Shown here piece by piece: positions 16,117 to 22,862 of a stretch of 22,901 nucleotides of DNA (positions are counted from its first letter, which is position 1; every line of letters starts with the position of its first letter). Both the position numbers and the translations under genes were made by a program. Origin of the DNA: an uncultured Solobacterium sp. (GTDB lineage: Bacteria > Bacillota_I > Bacilli_A > Erysipelotrichales > Erysipelotrichaceae); NCBI GenBank assembly GCA_900547815.1, contig URHY01000034.1, positions 1 to 22,901 on the forward strand, written 5' to 3'. The notes under the pieces are model-generated. The model worked only from the letters and a program-made list of their open reading frames with translations, did not search any database and had not been told where the DNA came from.

Positions 16117-16644
16117 TCATCTTCTTTTCTCAATTAATAATAAATATGGACAATGGTCCACCAATAAATTCTGCACCTTCTGTACCTGAATCGTTGTTTG
16201 TGTTTTTAAAAACTCTTCTACACAAATCGCCTCTTCTTTACCCGTATCATGTGGATACATCACAAGTGCCATTCTTCCTTTTACTTTTAAAAGGTTTAAA
16301 GATTGTCTAACTGCACTTACACTTGAAGAAGATTGGGTTGTAATTTTAGGATCTCCTTTAGGAAAATAACCAAAATTAAAGATAATCGCATCCACTCCTT
16401 CATGAATATATTCTTCCATATGTTCATGTCCAACATTATAGAAACAAGTTCTTTGATCATCCAATTGTTCTTTTGTACTTTCAAAAACATCCCTTTGAAT
16501 TTCGAAGCCATAAACTATACGTACATTCTGAGACAAAAAGAAATCTGTATCTTTTCCTTGCCCCAAGGTAGCATCAATACAAATTGCTTGTTTATGAAGG
16601 GCTGGCTTTAAAAATTCATGAGATAAATCAACCATGGATTTCAT
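16117..16644 (-). CDS. mnmM: tRNA (mnm5s2U34) methyltransferase MnmM (YtqB family)
   Basis: This 175-residue Rossmann-fold methyltransferase belongs to the PF06962 'rRNA methylase-like' family. Its characterised members, YtqB/MnmM of Gram-positives, methylate 5-aminomethyl-2-thiouridine at the tRNA wobble position, replacing the role of the MnmC methyl domain. The SAM-binding loop reads DATLGQGKDT (24-33), an acidic ribose-binding residue follows in GFEIQ (46-50), and the family hallmark NFGYFPKGD (90-98) is present in the catalytic region. The length is usual for this family. Its ATG overlaps the macrodomain stop in an ATGA; an internal ATG at 16635 is a weaker alternative. Function is transferred from family knowledge. 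Confidence 0.87.
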   Translation of the reverse strand: MKSMVDLSHEFLKPALHKQAICIDATLGQGKDTDFFLSQNVRIVYGFEIQRDVFESTKEQLDDQRTCFYNVGHEHMEEYIHEGVDAIIFNFGYFPKGDPKITTQSSSSVSAVRQSLNLLKVKGRMALVMYPHDTGKEEAICVEEFLKTQTTIQVQKVQNLLVDHCPYLLLIEKRR

Positions 16645-17168
16645 CGCAATCTAAGTGCCTCTTTATATAGCATATAATCTTCTGTCTTATCGCAAACAAA
16701 ACATACATGAATTACCTTTGTTTCTGGAAATTTATTCATCAAGCGTTTCACTGTTCGAATCGCAACTAAGCAAGCCTCATGATTTGGATATGCATTGATA
16801 CCTGTAGAAATACAAGGAAATGCAATATTGATTGATTCCATATCATTTTTGCGCATATAATCATAAGCTAATGCCATACTATTCCAGTAACAAGCTGCCA
16901 AATATTCATCTTCATTATGTGCTCCATCAATATAGCGTGGTCCACACGTATGAATAACAGCTCTACATGGTAAATTAAAAGATTCTGTCATTTTAGCTTT
17001 TCCTACTTCTAAACCATTCAATTCTTGACATGTCTTCATCATTTCACTTCCTGCTTGATGAAATATTTGTGAGCTTACCCCTTGCATTGGTAAAACATGT
17101 TGATTTGTTGGATCCACAATCAAATCAAAATCCAATAAAGATATATTTCCTTTTAATGTACTAATCAT
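16641..17168 (-). CDS. Divergent macrodomain protein (ADP-ribose-binding fold)
   Basis: The 175-residue single-domain protein follows the macrodomain plan: a KGNIS start (6-10), VDPTN (18-22) where N-A-A-N is usual, GVSSQIF (30-36) where G-V-D-x-A-I is usual, a CRAVIHTCGP strand (68-77), a long helix with YLAACYWNSM (89-98) and the phosphate-binding loop FPCISTGINAYP (117-128). The phosphate loop and core are good, but the first Asn of the NAAN motif and the Asp of the GVDG loop, needed for hydrolysis in MacroD-type enzymes, are replaced. It may bind ADP-ribose or another nucleotide without hydrolysing it, or act by a different mechanism. It overlaps rmuC upstream and mnmM downstream by four bases each, so the three are made together. 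Confidence 0.85.
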   Translation of the reverse strand: MISTLKGNISLLDFDLIVDPTNQHVLPMQGVSSQIFHQAGSEMMKTCQELNGLEVGKAKMTESFNLPCRAVIHTCGPRYIDGAHNEDEYLAACYWNSMALAYDYMRKNDMESINIAFPCISTGINAYPNHEACLVAIRTVKRLMNKFPETKVIHVCFVCDKTEDYMLYKEALRLR

Positions 17169-18046
17169 TTGTCTTCTCCCATCTTCGTCATTCGACTCGA
17201 TAACTTTTGTGCAGAAATAGAAACCGCATGAAATTGTGTTGTCAAAGTTTCCAAGGTCTTTTCTGCCTTTATACTTCTTTCTACAAGACGATTCGCATCT
17301 TCTTGAAGCAATAATATATTTCTTTCTATCTCTTCCATATGACTTGTCCTATAAAAATCTTTTGTACTTGATAATAAGGTCATCACTTCTGCCACAAGTG
17401 TTGTCGGAGATACTAACATCACATGTTTTTGAAGGGCATATGTGAATAGATCATCGCATTTTGCGCATACAAATTGATAAATAGCTTCACTAGGCACAAA
17501 CAATAAGGCATAAGGCATTGTATCCATAGTGATGTATTTATTAGCGACATCATCAATATGTTTTTTCATATTCATTTTAAAAGGTCTTAAATATGTATCC
17601 ATATCCTCTTGAAGATTCAAATAGTTTTCCATCGGAAACTTTGAATCAATACATAACACTTTATTCGTAGCCGGCAAATGAAAAGCGCAATCCGCAATTT
17701 TACCATTAGGCAGAGTATACTGCATAGAATAAATGGATGGATTTTGACCACAATATACACTTAGAAGCATATCCAATTGATATTCTCCCCAATTTCCTCG
17801 AAGTTTCGTATTTGTCATAACTTGATTCATACGATACAAATAGTCTTCCATTTGATTCAAACTCATTTTAGATGTAGCCTGATTCTTCTGTACATCCTGT
17901 ACTTGCTTTAAAAGATATTCAAAATTCTTTTGAAGAATCAACGAATCCGAATTTACCTTTTTTTCTTCTTTCAATTTATTTTGCATCAACAAAACAATTA
18001 AACATACAATCACAACGCATAATAATATTAAAATAATGATTTCCAT
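17165..18046 (-). CDS. rmuC: RmuC-family DNA recombination protein
   Basis: RmuC proteins are membrane-anchored PD-(D/E)XK nuclease-like proteins linked to limiting short-inverted-repeat rearrangements. This one is 293 residues, shorter than the E. coli protein of about 475, mostly because the coiled-coil is reduced. It has an N-terminal membrane helix (about 2-21), a short coiled-coil (30-80), the family block KLRGNWGE (81-88) and a nuclease-like core with Asp119 and D-S-K at 134-136. A C-terminal helical region follows. ATG 18046 is chosen because the in-frame ATG at 18058 overlaps the GGAGG that serves 18046. It is the first gene of a three-gene operon with ATGA overlaps. Confidence 0.92.
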   Translation of the reverse strand: MEIIILILLCVVIVCLIVLLMQNKLKEEKKVNSDSLILQKNFEYLLKQVQDVQKNQATSKMSLNQMEDYLYRMNQVMTNTKLRGNWGEYQLDMLLSVYCGQNPSIYSMQYTLPNGKIADCAFHLPATNKVLCIDSKFPMENYLNLQEDMDTYLRPFKMNMKKHIDDVANKYITMDTMPYALLFVPSEAIYQFVCAKCDDLFTYALQKHVMLVSPTTLVAEVMTLLSSTKDFYRTSHMEEIERNILLLQEDANRLVERSIKAEKTLETLTTQFHAVSISAQKLSSRMTKMGEDK

Positions 18047-18060
18047 TAAAGCCTCCATAC

Positions 18061-18111
18061 GAAAAGAAAAGAGACAAAAGATATTTGTCCCCTATTTGTA
18101 TGTTTATTATA
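18061..18111 (-). terminator. Hairpin with T-rich tail between the creatininase gene and rmuC, with an upstream -10 box
   Basis: On the minus strand GGGACAAA (18091-18084) pairs with TTTGTCTC (18078-18071), eight base pairs including one G-U, with a 5-base loop, then TTTTCTTTTC to 18061. The G-U pair makes the stem better on this strand than on the other. It can terminate the creatininase transcript. A perfect TATAAT lies just upstream (18111-18106); if used, the hairpin would be at the very 5' end of the rmuC message, as an attenuator or 5' stabiliser. Confidence 0.6.
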
Positions 18112-18131
18112 GTTCAACTTTTAATGAATTA

Positions 18132-18881
18132 CTACATCTTTTGAAATTCTTTCATGTATTCCACAAGAAAATCAGCCGTAGCCTCAACCATCTCTTTACC
18201 CCATTCATATGTTGCATATTTAGGATGATCCTTACCAAACCAACCATTATCACTACTTAAGCGATTGCTTCTAGGAACAGGAATATCCACGCCTTTAAAG
18301 TTTACCGTTTGAGCATTGGAAGCTGTTAATTCAGATGTAAACTGATTTAAATTTGAATCTTCTATCTTATCTTTTTGAACTAGACTTTCATCCACATACA
18401 ACATAGCTGCCGTTTCCTGACCTGCACCATGGCCTCCAGCCCATTTGGGATTGATTTTTCCGGCGATGGTCCACCAATCAAAAATTGTACCTACTGCACC
18501 CTTTTTATATAAATGACGACACACTTTACTTAGTGCATGACTATTTCCTCCATGACCATTTAAGAACACAAAATGTCTAGCTCCACAATCATACAATCGA
18601 TCACTGATTCTTTCCATAACCATTTCTAATAAGTCACTGCCAATCGATATTGTACCTGTATATTCTGTATGAAAATCCGCATCCCCATAAGGCAATGTTG
18701 GTGCAATTAATACATCACTTTGTTTTTCTACAAGCTCTAAAATCTTATTAGGAATCATAGTATCTGTTCCTAATGGATTATGGATTCCATGATTTTCTGT
18801 ACTTCCCGTTGTCAAAATCACCATATCATGATCCTTAAAATATTCTTCACAATCTTTCCAACTCATTCTTTCTAGTCGCAT
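18132..18881 (-). CDS. Creatininase-family amidohydrolase
   Basis: The 249-residue metal-dependent amidohydrolase has the family's ligand set: GSTENHG (residues 26-32, Glu29 and His31), GTDT (38-41, Asp40), NGHGGN (108-113, His110) and GQETA (154-158, Glu156). All five metal positions of creatininase are kept, and the length fits. Members hydrolyse cyclic amides such as creatinine or act on cofactor and nucleotide precursors, as in flavin and mycofactocin pathways, so the name does not fix the substrate. No creatinase, sarcosine oxidase or cofactor genes lie nearby. GGAAGTGAAG serves as ribosome site. It is transcribed away from the PAP2 gene and ends 41 bases before a terminator-like hairpin. 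Confidence 0.9.
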   Translation of the reverse strand: MRLERMSWKDCEEYFKDHDMVILTTGSTENHGIHNPLGTDTMIPNKILELVEKQSDVLIAPTLPYGDADFHTEYTGTISIGSDLLEMVMERISDRLYDCGARHFVFLNGHGGNSHALSKVCRHLYKKGAVGTIFDWWTIAGKINPKWAGGHGAGQETAAMLYVDESLVQKDKIEDSNLNQFTSELTASNAQTVNFKGVDIPVPRSNRLSSDNGWFGKDHPKYATYEWGKEMVEATADFLVEYMKEFQKM

Positions 18882-18884
18882 AGC

Positions 18885-18913
18885 TTCACTTCCTATCTGT
18901 ATATATGTATAAT
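18885..18913 (+). promoter_or_regulatory. Promoter of the PAP2 phosphatase gene
   Basis: TTCACT (18885-18890, four of six consensus bases) and a perfect TATAAT (18908-18913) are 17 bases apart. The -35 lies in the ribosome site of the divergent creatininase gene. I see no clear promoter for the opposite direction in the same 56-base gap. Confidence 0.6.
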
Positions 18914-18937
18914 ACTCCTAACGAAAGGAAAATTTCC

Positions 18938-19444
18938 ATGGATATTCAAATTTTATTATTTATACAAGAAAATATACGAAACTATATATTAACACCATTC
19001 TTCACTTTGATCACAAACGAATATTTTTTATATGCAATTTTAGTAGTCGTATTAATTTATATGTTTAAGAAAAATAGCCAAACTCGAAAACTCGCAAAAG
19101 AAACAATCATTGCCTTTTTAATTTGTACTGTATTATTCATTGTATTAAAACTCATATTTCAAAGACCTAGACCCTTTGATGCGTTTAATGAACTTGTTCC
19201 ATTAGTAGATAAACCTAGTGATTATTCATTTCCATCTGGACACACCGCATCTGCCTTTATTTGTGCCTTTATGGTGTATGATGGTCTTCCCAAAAAATAC
19301 AGTATTCTAATCATCATACTCGCAATTCTTGTTGCCTTTTCTAGACTCTATGTAGGCGTACATTATCCAACGGATATTCTTGCAGGTATTATTCTTGCGT
19401 ACATTGTTTATAAATTCATGAAAAAGACTATGTCAGCTAAATGA
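18938..19444 (+). CDS. PAP2-family membrane lipid phosphatase (undecaprenyl-diphosphatase-like)
   Basis: The 168-residue membrane protein has all three PAP2 acid-phosphatase motifs: KLIFQRPRP (71-79), PSGH (99-102) and SRLYVGVHYPTD (135-146), with catalytic His102, Arg136 and His142. Five or six hydrophobic segments place the active site at the outer membrane face. Members of this length include BcrC-like undecaprenyl pyrophosphate phosphatases, which recycle the cell-wall lipid carrier, and phosphatidylglycerophosphate phosphatases; which one applies cannot be settled here. ATG 18938 is preceded by AAAGGA; the upstream in-frame codons fall in the promoter. The strong terminator at its stop codon makes it a single-gene unit. 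Confidence 0.92.
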   Translation: MDIQILLFIQENIRNYILTPFFTLITNEYFLYAILVVVLIYMFKKNSQTRKLAKETIIAFLICTVLFIVLKLIFQRPRPFDAFNELVPLVDKPSDYSFPSGHTASAFICAFMVYDGLPKKYSILIIILAILVAFSRLYVGVHYPTDILAGIILAYIVYKFMKKTMSAK

Positions 19445-19457
19445 CATAGTTTTTTTG
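19427..19457 (+). terminator. Terminator of the PAP2 gene
   Basis: ACTATGTCA (19427-19435) pairs perfectly over nine bases with TGACATAGT (19442-19450) around GCTAAA, followed by a T tract to 19457. The stop codon TGA lies in the 3' arm. Confidence 0.9.
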
Positions 19458-19469
19458 TAGGAGTATAAT
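19441..19469 (+). promoter_or_regulatory. Promoter of the interrupted hydrolase gene, nested in the terminator
   Basis: ATGACA (19441-19446, five of six consensus bases) and a perfect TATAAT (19464-19469) are exactly 17 bases apart. The -35 box is part of the 3' arm of the PAP2 terminator hairpin. The start, near 19476, gives a leader of about 47 bases with a strong AAGGAGG. Confidence 0.72.
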
Positions 19470-19522
19470 AAAAACAGATATAGTACGAGTTAACATTACA
19501 CAAAGAAAAGGAGGATTATTGT

Positions 19523-20446
19523 ATGTTACACGAAGTATCTTTTACATCATATAATGAACGTGATCAAGTGCAAGGCTGAATTTATGTTCCTGCCTGCAAA
19601 CCGAATGGAATTGTTCAATTGATTCATGGATTTGGCGAACACTCAAGGCGCTATATTCATATGATATCGGCTTTTCTAGATACTGGTTACATTGTCGCAG
19701 CTGATGATCATGTAGGTCATGGAAAAACCGCAATGGTAAATAATGTCTGGGGTGACTGGGGAGACAAAGGATGTCACACCATGATGGAAGATGAACACAC
19801 ATTGAAGAAAATTGTATGTGAGAAATATCCAAATTTACCTTACTTCTTATTTGGTCACAGTATGGGTTCATTTATCACAAGAGATTTTATTGCGAAATAC
19901 GGAAATGAATTAAATGGTGCAACCATTTGTGGTACAACAGGCATTTTCCGTGGTGCTAAAGAAGTTAAAGAAAAATTGAAAGAAATCATTGATGCAGGAC
20001 ACGGTGAAGAGTCGGATCCTAATATTGTTAGCTCACTTATGGGCTGGATGTGCGAACGTTGTGGTGAAGTTCAAATTGGAAATGAATGGATTTGCCACGA
20101 TCCATATGTGCAAATTGATCATGCAAAAGATCCTTTTGATGCCTTCACAAGACCTACAAGTAATCGTTCGATTTATGATTTTATCCAAATGATGCTTGTG
20201 ATTGAAGGAACACAATGGGCCAAAAAAGTACCAACCGAATTACCTATTTACAATATTGCCGGTGATCAAGATCCAGTTGGTGAATATGGTCTTGGAGTTT
20301 GTCAAGTCAGCAACTGGCTTGTTGAAACTGGACATCATGTCACTACTAAATTGTATTCTGGTTATCGTCATGAAATTCATAATTATGCAGAAATCAAAAA
20401 TGAAGTGGAAGCCGGAATCATTGAATTCATGAATTCGAATCTATAG
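19523..20446 (+). pseudogene. Alpha/beta hydrolase (monoglyceride lipase/lysophospholipase-like) with an in-frame TGA at codon 19
   Basis: From ATG 19523, with AAGGAGG nine bases upstream, the frame reads 18 codons ending VQG, meets TGA at 19577-19579, and continues in the same frame as IYVPACKPNGIVQLIHGFGEH to TAG at 20446. Relatives have an ordinary residue at this spot before the Y-x-P strand; TGG to TGA is the simplest origin. Past the TGA the enzyme is whole: oxyanion motif HGFGEH (35-40), nucleophile elbow GHSMG (111-115, Ser113), the acid in GDQD (247-250) and RHEIHN with His283. Full length would be 307 codons, normal for the family. The gene keeps TGG for its other tryptophans and TGA is a stop elsewhere, so this is not a code change. 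Either the gene is newly dead, or a shorter product starts at TTG 19619, or the TGA is read through. Substrate, likely a lipid ester, is inferred. Confidence 0.78.
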
Positions 20447-20447
20447 A

Positions 20448-20473
20448 GGTGTAATTCAATTTACACCCTTTTT
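20448..20473 (+). terminator. Terminator of the hydrolase gene
   Basis: GGTGTAA (20448-20454) pairs perfectly with TTACACC (20461-20467) around a 6-base loop, followed by C and five T. Only 17 bases separate it from the next ATG, leaving no room for a new promoter, so the next gene must rely on read-through or on a promoter inside the hydrolase gene. Confidence 0.82.
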
Positions 20474-20490
20474 CATTAAAGGAGATACCT

Positions 20491-20967
20491 ATGTTTAAGA
20501 CAATGCGAAGATTTAAACAACAATTAAGCCAAGAAAAATGTATTGAAATACTTACCAATGAACCACATGGAGTATTATCTTTAATCAGTGATACAGGATA
20601 TCCCTATGGTTTTCCTATCACACATTGGTATGATGAAAAGAATGGGCACATCTATTTTCATGGGGCAAAAGAAGGACACAAAATGGATTGTTTAAAACAA
20701 TGCGATAAAGCTAGCTTTTGCGTCATGGATAAAGGTTTTAAGAAAGATGGTGAATGGGCTATTCATTATCAGAGTGTAATTGTATTTGGAAAAATTCATA
20801 CTGTAAATGATCCAGATAAAATCAAAGAAATATGTACGCAACTCTGTTTAAAATTTACCGATGATCAAGATTATATTGATCATGAATTAAAATATTCAGG
20901 TCCTAGCGTACAATGTTTTGAACTCGTTCCTGAACATATAACCGGAAAAATCGTCAAAGAATCATAA
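20491..20967 (+). CDS. NimA-like pyridoxamine 5'-phosphate oxidase-family flavin split-barrel protein
   Basis: This 158-residue protein has the flavin split-barrel layout of the NimA/PNPOx-like family: an N-terminal helix MRRFKQQL (5-12), a strand pair ending GYPYGFPITHWY (36-47), IYFHGAKEGHK (54-64) and a Ser-Val-Ile-Val-Phe-Gly-Lys-Ile strand (95-102) with a C-terminal helix and strand. The GYPY and Y-F-H-G-A-x-x-G-x-K motifs are family hallmarks for flavin or related cofactor binding. Some relatives reduce 5-nitroimidazole drugs; most are uncharacterised, so no resistance role should be assumed. AAAGGAG lies seven bases before the ATG. It follows the hydrolase terminator with no room for its own promoter and has no clear terminator of its own. 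Confidence 0.87.
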   Translation: MFKTMRRFKQQLSQEKCIEILTNEPHGVLSLISDTGYPYGFPITHWYDEKNGHIYFHGAKEGHKMDCLKQCDKASFCVMDKGFKKDGEWAIHYQSVIVFGKIHTVNDPDKIKEICTQLCLKFTDDQDYIDHELKYSGPSVQCFELVPEHITGKIVKES

Positions 20968-20999
20968 TTGAGTTTCATGTCCTTCAATGTTACTATTAA

Positions 21000-21005
21000 T
21001 ATAAT
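21000..21005 (+). promoter_or_regulatory. -10 box upstream of the right-end gene pair
   Basis: A perfect TATAAT lies 17 bases before the ATG at 21023, with GAGG between. The start, near 21012, gives a leader of only about 11 bases. No good -35 is found at 16-18 bases. Confidence 0.45.
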
Positions 21006-21022
21006 AAAGTTGAGGAATTATT

Positions 21023-22027
21023 ATGGCAACACAAGCAACATTAGAGCAATGGAAAGAACTATATGATTTAGCTATCGAAATCACCAAATTAAAGCCATGG
21101 AACACTTATTGGGACATGGATTTAATTGCGGTAGAAACAAAGAAAAATGAAGAACCCAACTTCGTATCAATTATGGGTAAAGGTGGCACTTGCACAGGTA
21201 TCAGTGTCTATCGTGGCATGGAAGGATATAGTGATTTTTGTCAAATCAGCAATGACGACTATAACGTACCTGCAACATTTGTGATGTCTGATCAAAACTG
21301 CATTACTTGTTATTGGGGAAATCGTGATGAGGTGGATGATGATATGTATTCTATCATTAAACAACTCGGTCTACGATTTCGCGGAAATGGGAATTGGATC
21401 TATTTTAAGACTTTTGAGAAGAAAAGTTTCCCCAGTCTACCAAACTATGGTGAAGTTAAAATGTTGATTGAAACTTATAAAGGATTAATTGAAACATTAA
21501 AACATGAAGAATATCAAGAATCTATATTTCAACAAGGAGATATTTTATATACACAAAAAGATGAAGAAGACAACTGGTTCTCATACACAGTGCCAAGACC
21601 AATAGAACCTGATAGATACAATACAATCTATATCAATGACGCAAATTTAATTGAACATTTTAAAACCGTCAAACCTAGTGATTTAGAACTTGCGATCGAC
21701 ATGGATTATATGATGGTACCTACAAATGATGCAGGTTTTGAAAGACCTATCAATCCATTGGCATATATTGTATTTGATTTAAGAAATGATCAAATTTTAC
21801 ACTTTGATTTAATTCACCCAGATCAAGAGGATTATGAAGTCATTATGAATAATTTCTTGGGTGCAATCGAACATTTTGGTAAACCTAAACATGTATATGC
21901 TAGAAATCCATACATTCTAAACTGGCTTGATTTTATTTGTGAGAAATTAGATATTCCTTTAGTTGAAGATGATTTAGAGGAAATCGATGATATATTTAAT
22001 ATGTTAAAACATATGGATATGGAGTAA
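21023..22027 (+). CDS. Two-domain protein of unknown function (DUF7309/DUF6930-like)
   Basis: This 334-residue soluble, acidic protein has no signal or membrane segment. The N-terminal half (about 1-150) opens with a helix leading to LKPWNTYWDMDLIAVE (18-33), then VSIMGKGG and ISVYRG, matching what I recall of DUF7309 domains (W-x-x-L-Y ... P-W ... V-x-V-M-G ... G-L-x-V-Y-x-G). The C-terminal half (about 190-334) has a V-P-R-P-I segment, a YIVFDLRNDQILHFDLIHP strand-turn-strand unit (about 247-265) and an ARNPYILNWLDFICEKLDIPL helix-strand unit, as in DUF6930. No catalytic motif is visible. A ribosome site (GAGG) is suitably spaced. The next gene starts four bases after its stop, so the two form an operon. 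The family names come from memory and should be treated as provisional. Confidence 0.75.
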   Translation: MATQATLEQWKELYDLAIEITKLKPWNTYWDMDLIAVETKKNEEPNFVSIMGKGGTCTGISVYRGMEGYSDFCQISNDDYNVPATFVMSDQNCITCYWGNRDEVDDDMYSIIKQLGLRFRGNGNWIYFKTFEKKSFPSLPNYGEVKMLIETYKGLIETLKHEEYQESIFQQGDILYTQKDEEDNWFSYTVPRPIEPDRYNTIYINDANLIEHFKTVKPSDLELAIDMDYMMVPTNDAGFERPINPLAYIVFDLRNDQILHFDLIHPDQEDYEVIMNNFLGAIEHFGKPKHVYARNPYILNWLDFICEKLDIPLVEDDLEEIDDIFNMLKHMDME

Positions 22028-22031
22028 TGAA

Positions 22032-22862
22032 ATGAAAAAGAAACTACAAAAACAAATGGATTCCATGATGGAAATGACAATGGACGCAATCACAAACAAT
22101 AAGAAATTAGTACCTGCATTAAATGAATTATTCAAATATGCACCAGAAGATGACAAATACCAATTTATCTTACTTCATGAAATTGCCAATCAATACTTAC
22201 ATGAATTATTAGATATTGATTCTGAATTCCATGATTACTCTTTTGAAGAAGGTATAAAGCTTTGTATTGAAGAAAAAACGAACTATTTAAAAGAAAGATT
22301 TCAAGTTTGTACCATTCAATTTCAATTGGATGATATCACAAGAACCATCACACTCCCTAAAAGGCTACCATTAGCGGATATGACATATTTTTTAATGTCA
22401 AGCTTAGATATCGCATGTTACTATGACTTTATGATCAATTGTGAAGGGGTTGATTATTCAATGGAAGAAATGCAAATGTGTTCCATTGCCGATTTATGTT
22501 TAGAAAAAAATGACATGTTCTTACTATCATTCTTCAATTCTGAAACGGATGAATACTTTCCAGTGACAGGAAAACTCATCAATGAAGAACTAAATGATAA
22601 AGAAATCGAATTAGAGCGTATTCAAGTTATTAAATCTAAAAATGATGGACCTTGGGTAGAAGAAGATGAACATCGTTCTTTAGATGAACAAAACGATCAG
22701 TTGGTTTCTGGATTTTTCTTTAATAAAATGTTCTATGAAAGACCCGATCTATTTGAAGAATTAGAAAATGGTAAAGACATTGAAGAACTGCTTTTTGAAA
22801 TGATTGATGAAGAATTAAATGATGATGTATTTGATACAGATTTATTGGTAATCCGCAATTAG
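22032..22862 (+). CDS. Acidic protein of unknown function with faint PRiA4_ORF3-like features
   Basis: I do not firmly recognise this 276-residue, very acidic, soluble protein. The N-terminal 90 residues look all-helical. Residues 92-190 contain IQFQLDDITRTITLP, a helix beginning ADMTYFLMSSL, YDFMINCEGVDY and then SIADLCLEKNDMFLLSFFN followed by a strand. That order (strand, 'vp-x-x-x-x-L' helix, F-x-x-x-G-x-x-Y, then 'L-x-D-L ... D-x-F-x-Y-x-F/Y-D') recalls the plasmid pRiA4b ORF-3 fold, but the usual W-R and Y-D-F-G-D-x-W signatures are missing, so the link is weak. The C-terminal 90 residues are Glu/Asp-rich. It starts four bases after the upstream stop, using GGAG at 22021-22024 as ribosome site, which indicates a shared function with that gene. 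Confidence 0.7.
   Translation: MKKKLQKQMDSMMEMTMDAITNNKKLVPALNELFKYAPEDDKYQFILLHEIANQYLHELLDIDSEFHDYSFEEGIKLCIEEKTNYLKERFQVCTIQFQLDDITRTITLPKRLPLADMTYFLMSSLDIACYYDFMINCEGVDYSMEEMQMCSIADLCLEKNDMFLLSFFNSETDEYFPVTGKLINEELNDKEIELERIQVIKSKNDGPWVEEDEHRSLDEQNDQLVSGFFFNKMFYERPDLFEELENGKDIEELLFEMIDEELNDDVFDTDLLVIRN

Noticed and set aside
19577-19579. Reassignment of TGA to tryptophan in this organism
   Set aside because: ftsW, rsmD, mnmM, the macrodomain, rmuC and PAP2 all end at TGA at the expected protein length, and tryptophans in these genes use TGG.
19577-19630. Selenocysteine insertion at the hydrolase TGA
   Set aside because: No convincing bacterial SECIS hairpin follows; only a four-base stem (TTCC with GGAA) is seen, and the family does not use selenocysteine.
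20967-21000. Terminator after the NimA-like gene
   Set aside because: Only a five-base stem (ATTGA with TCAAT) with a long loop and no T tract is present.
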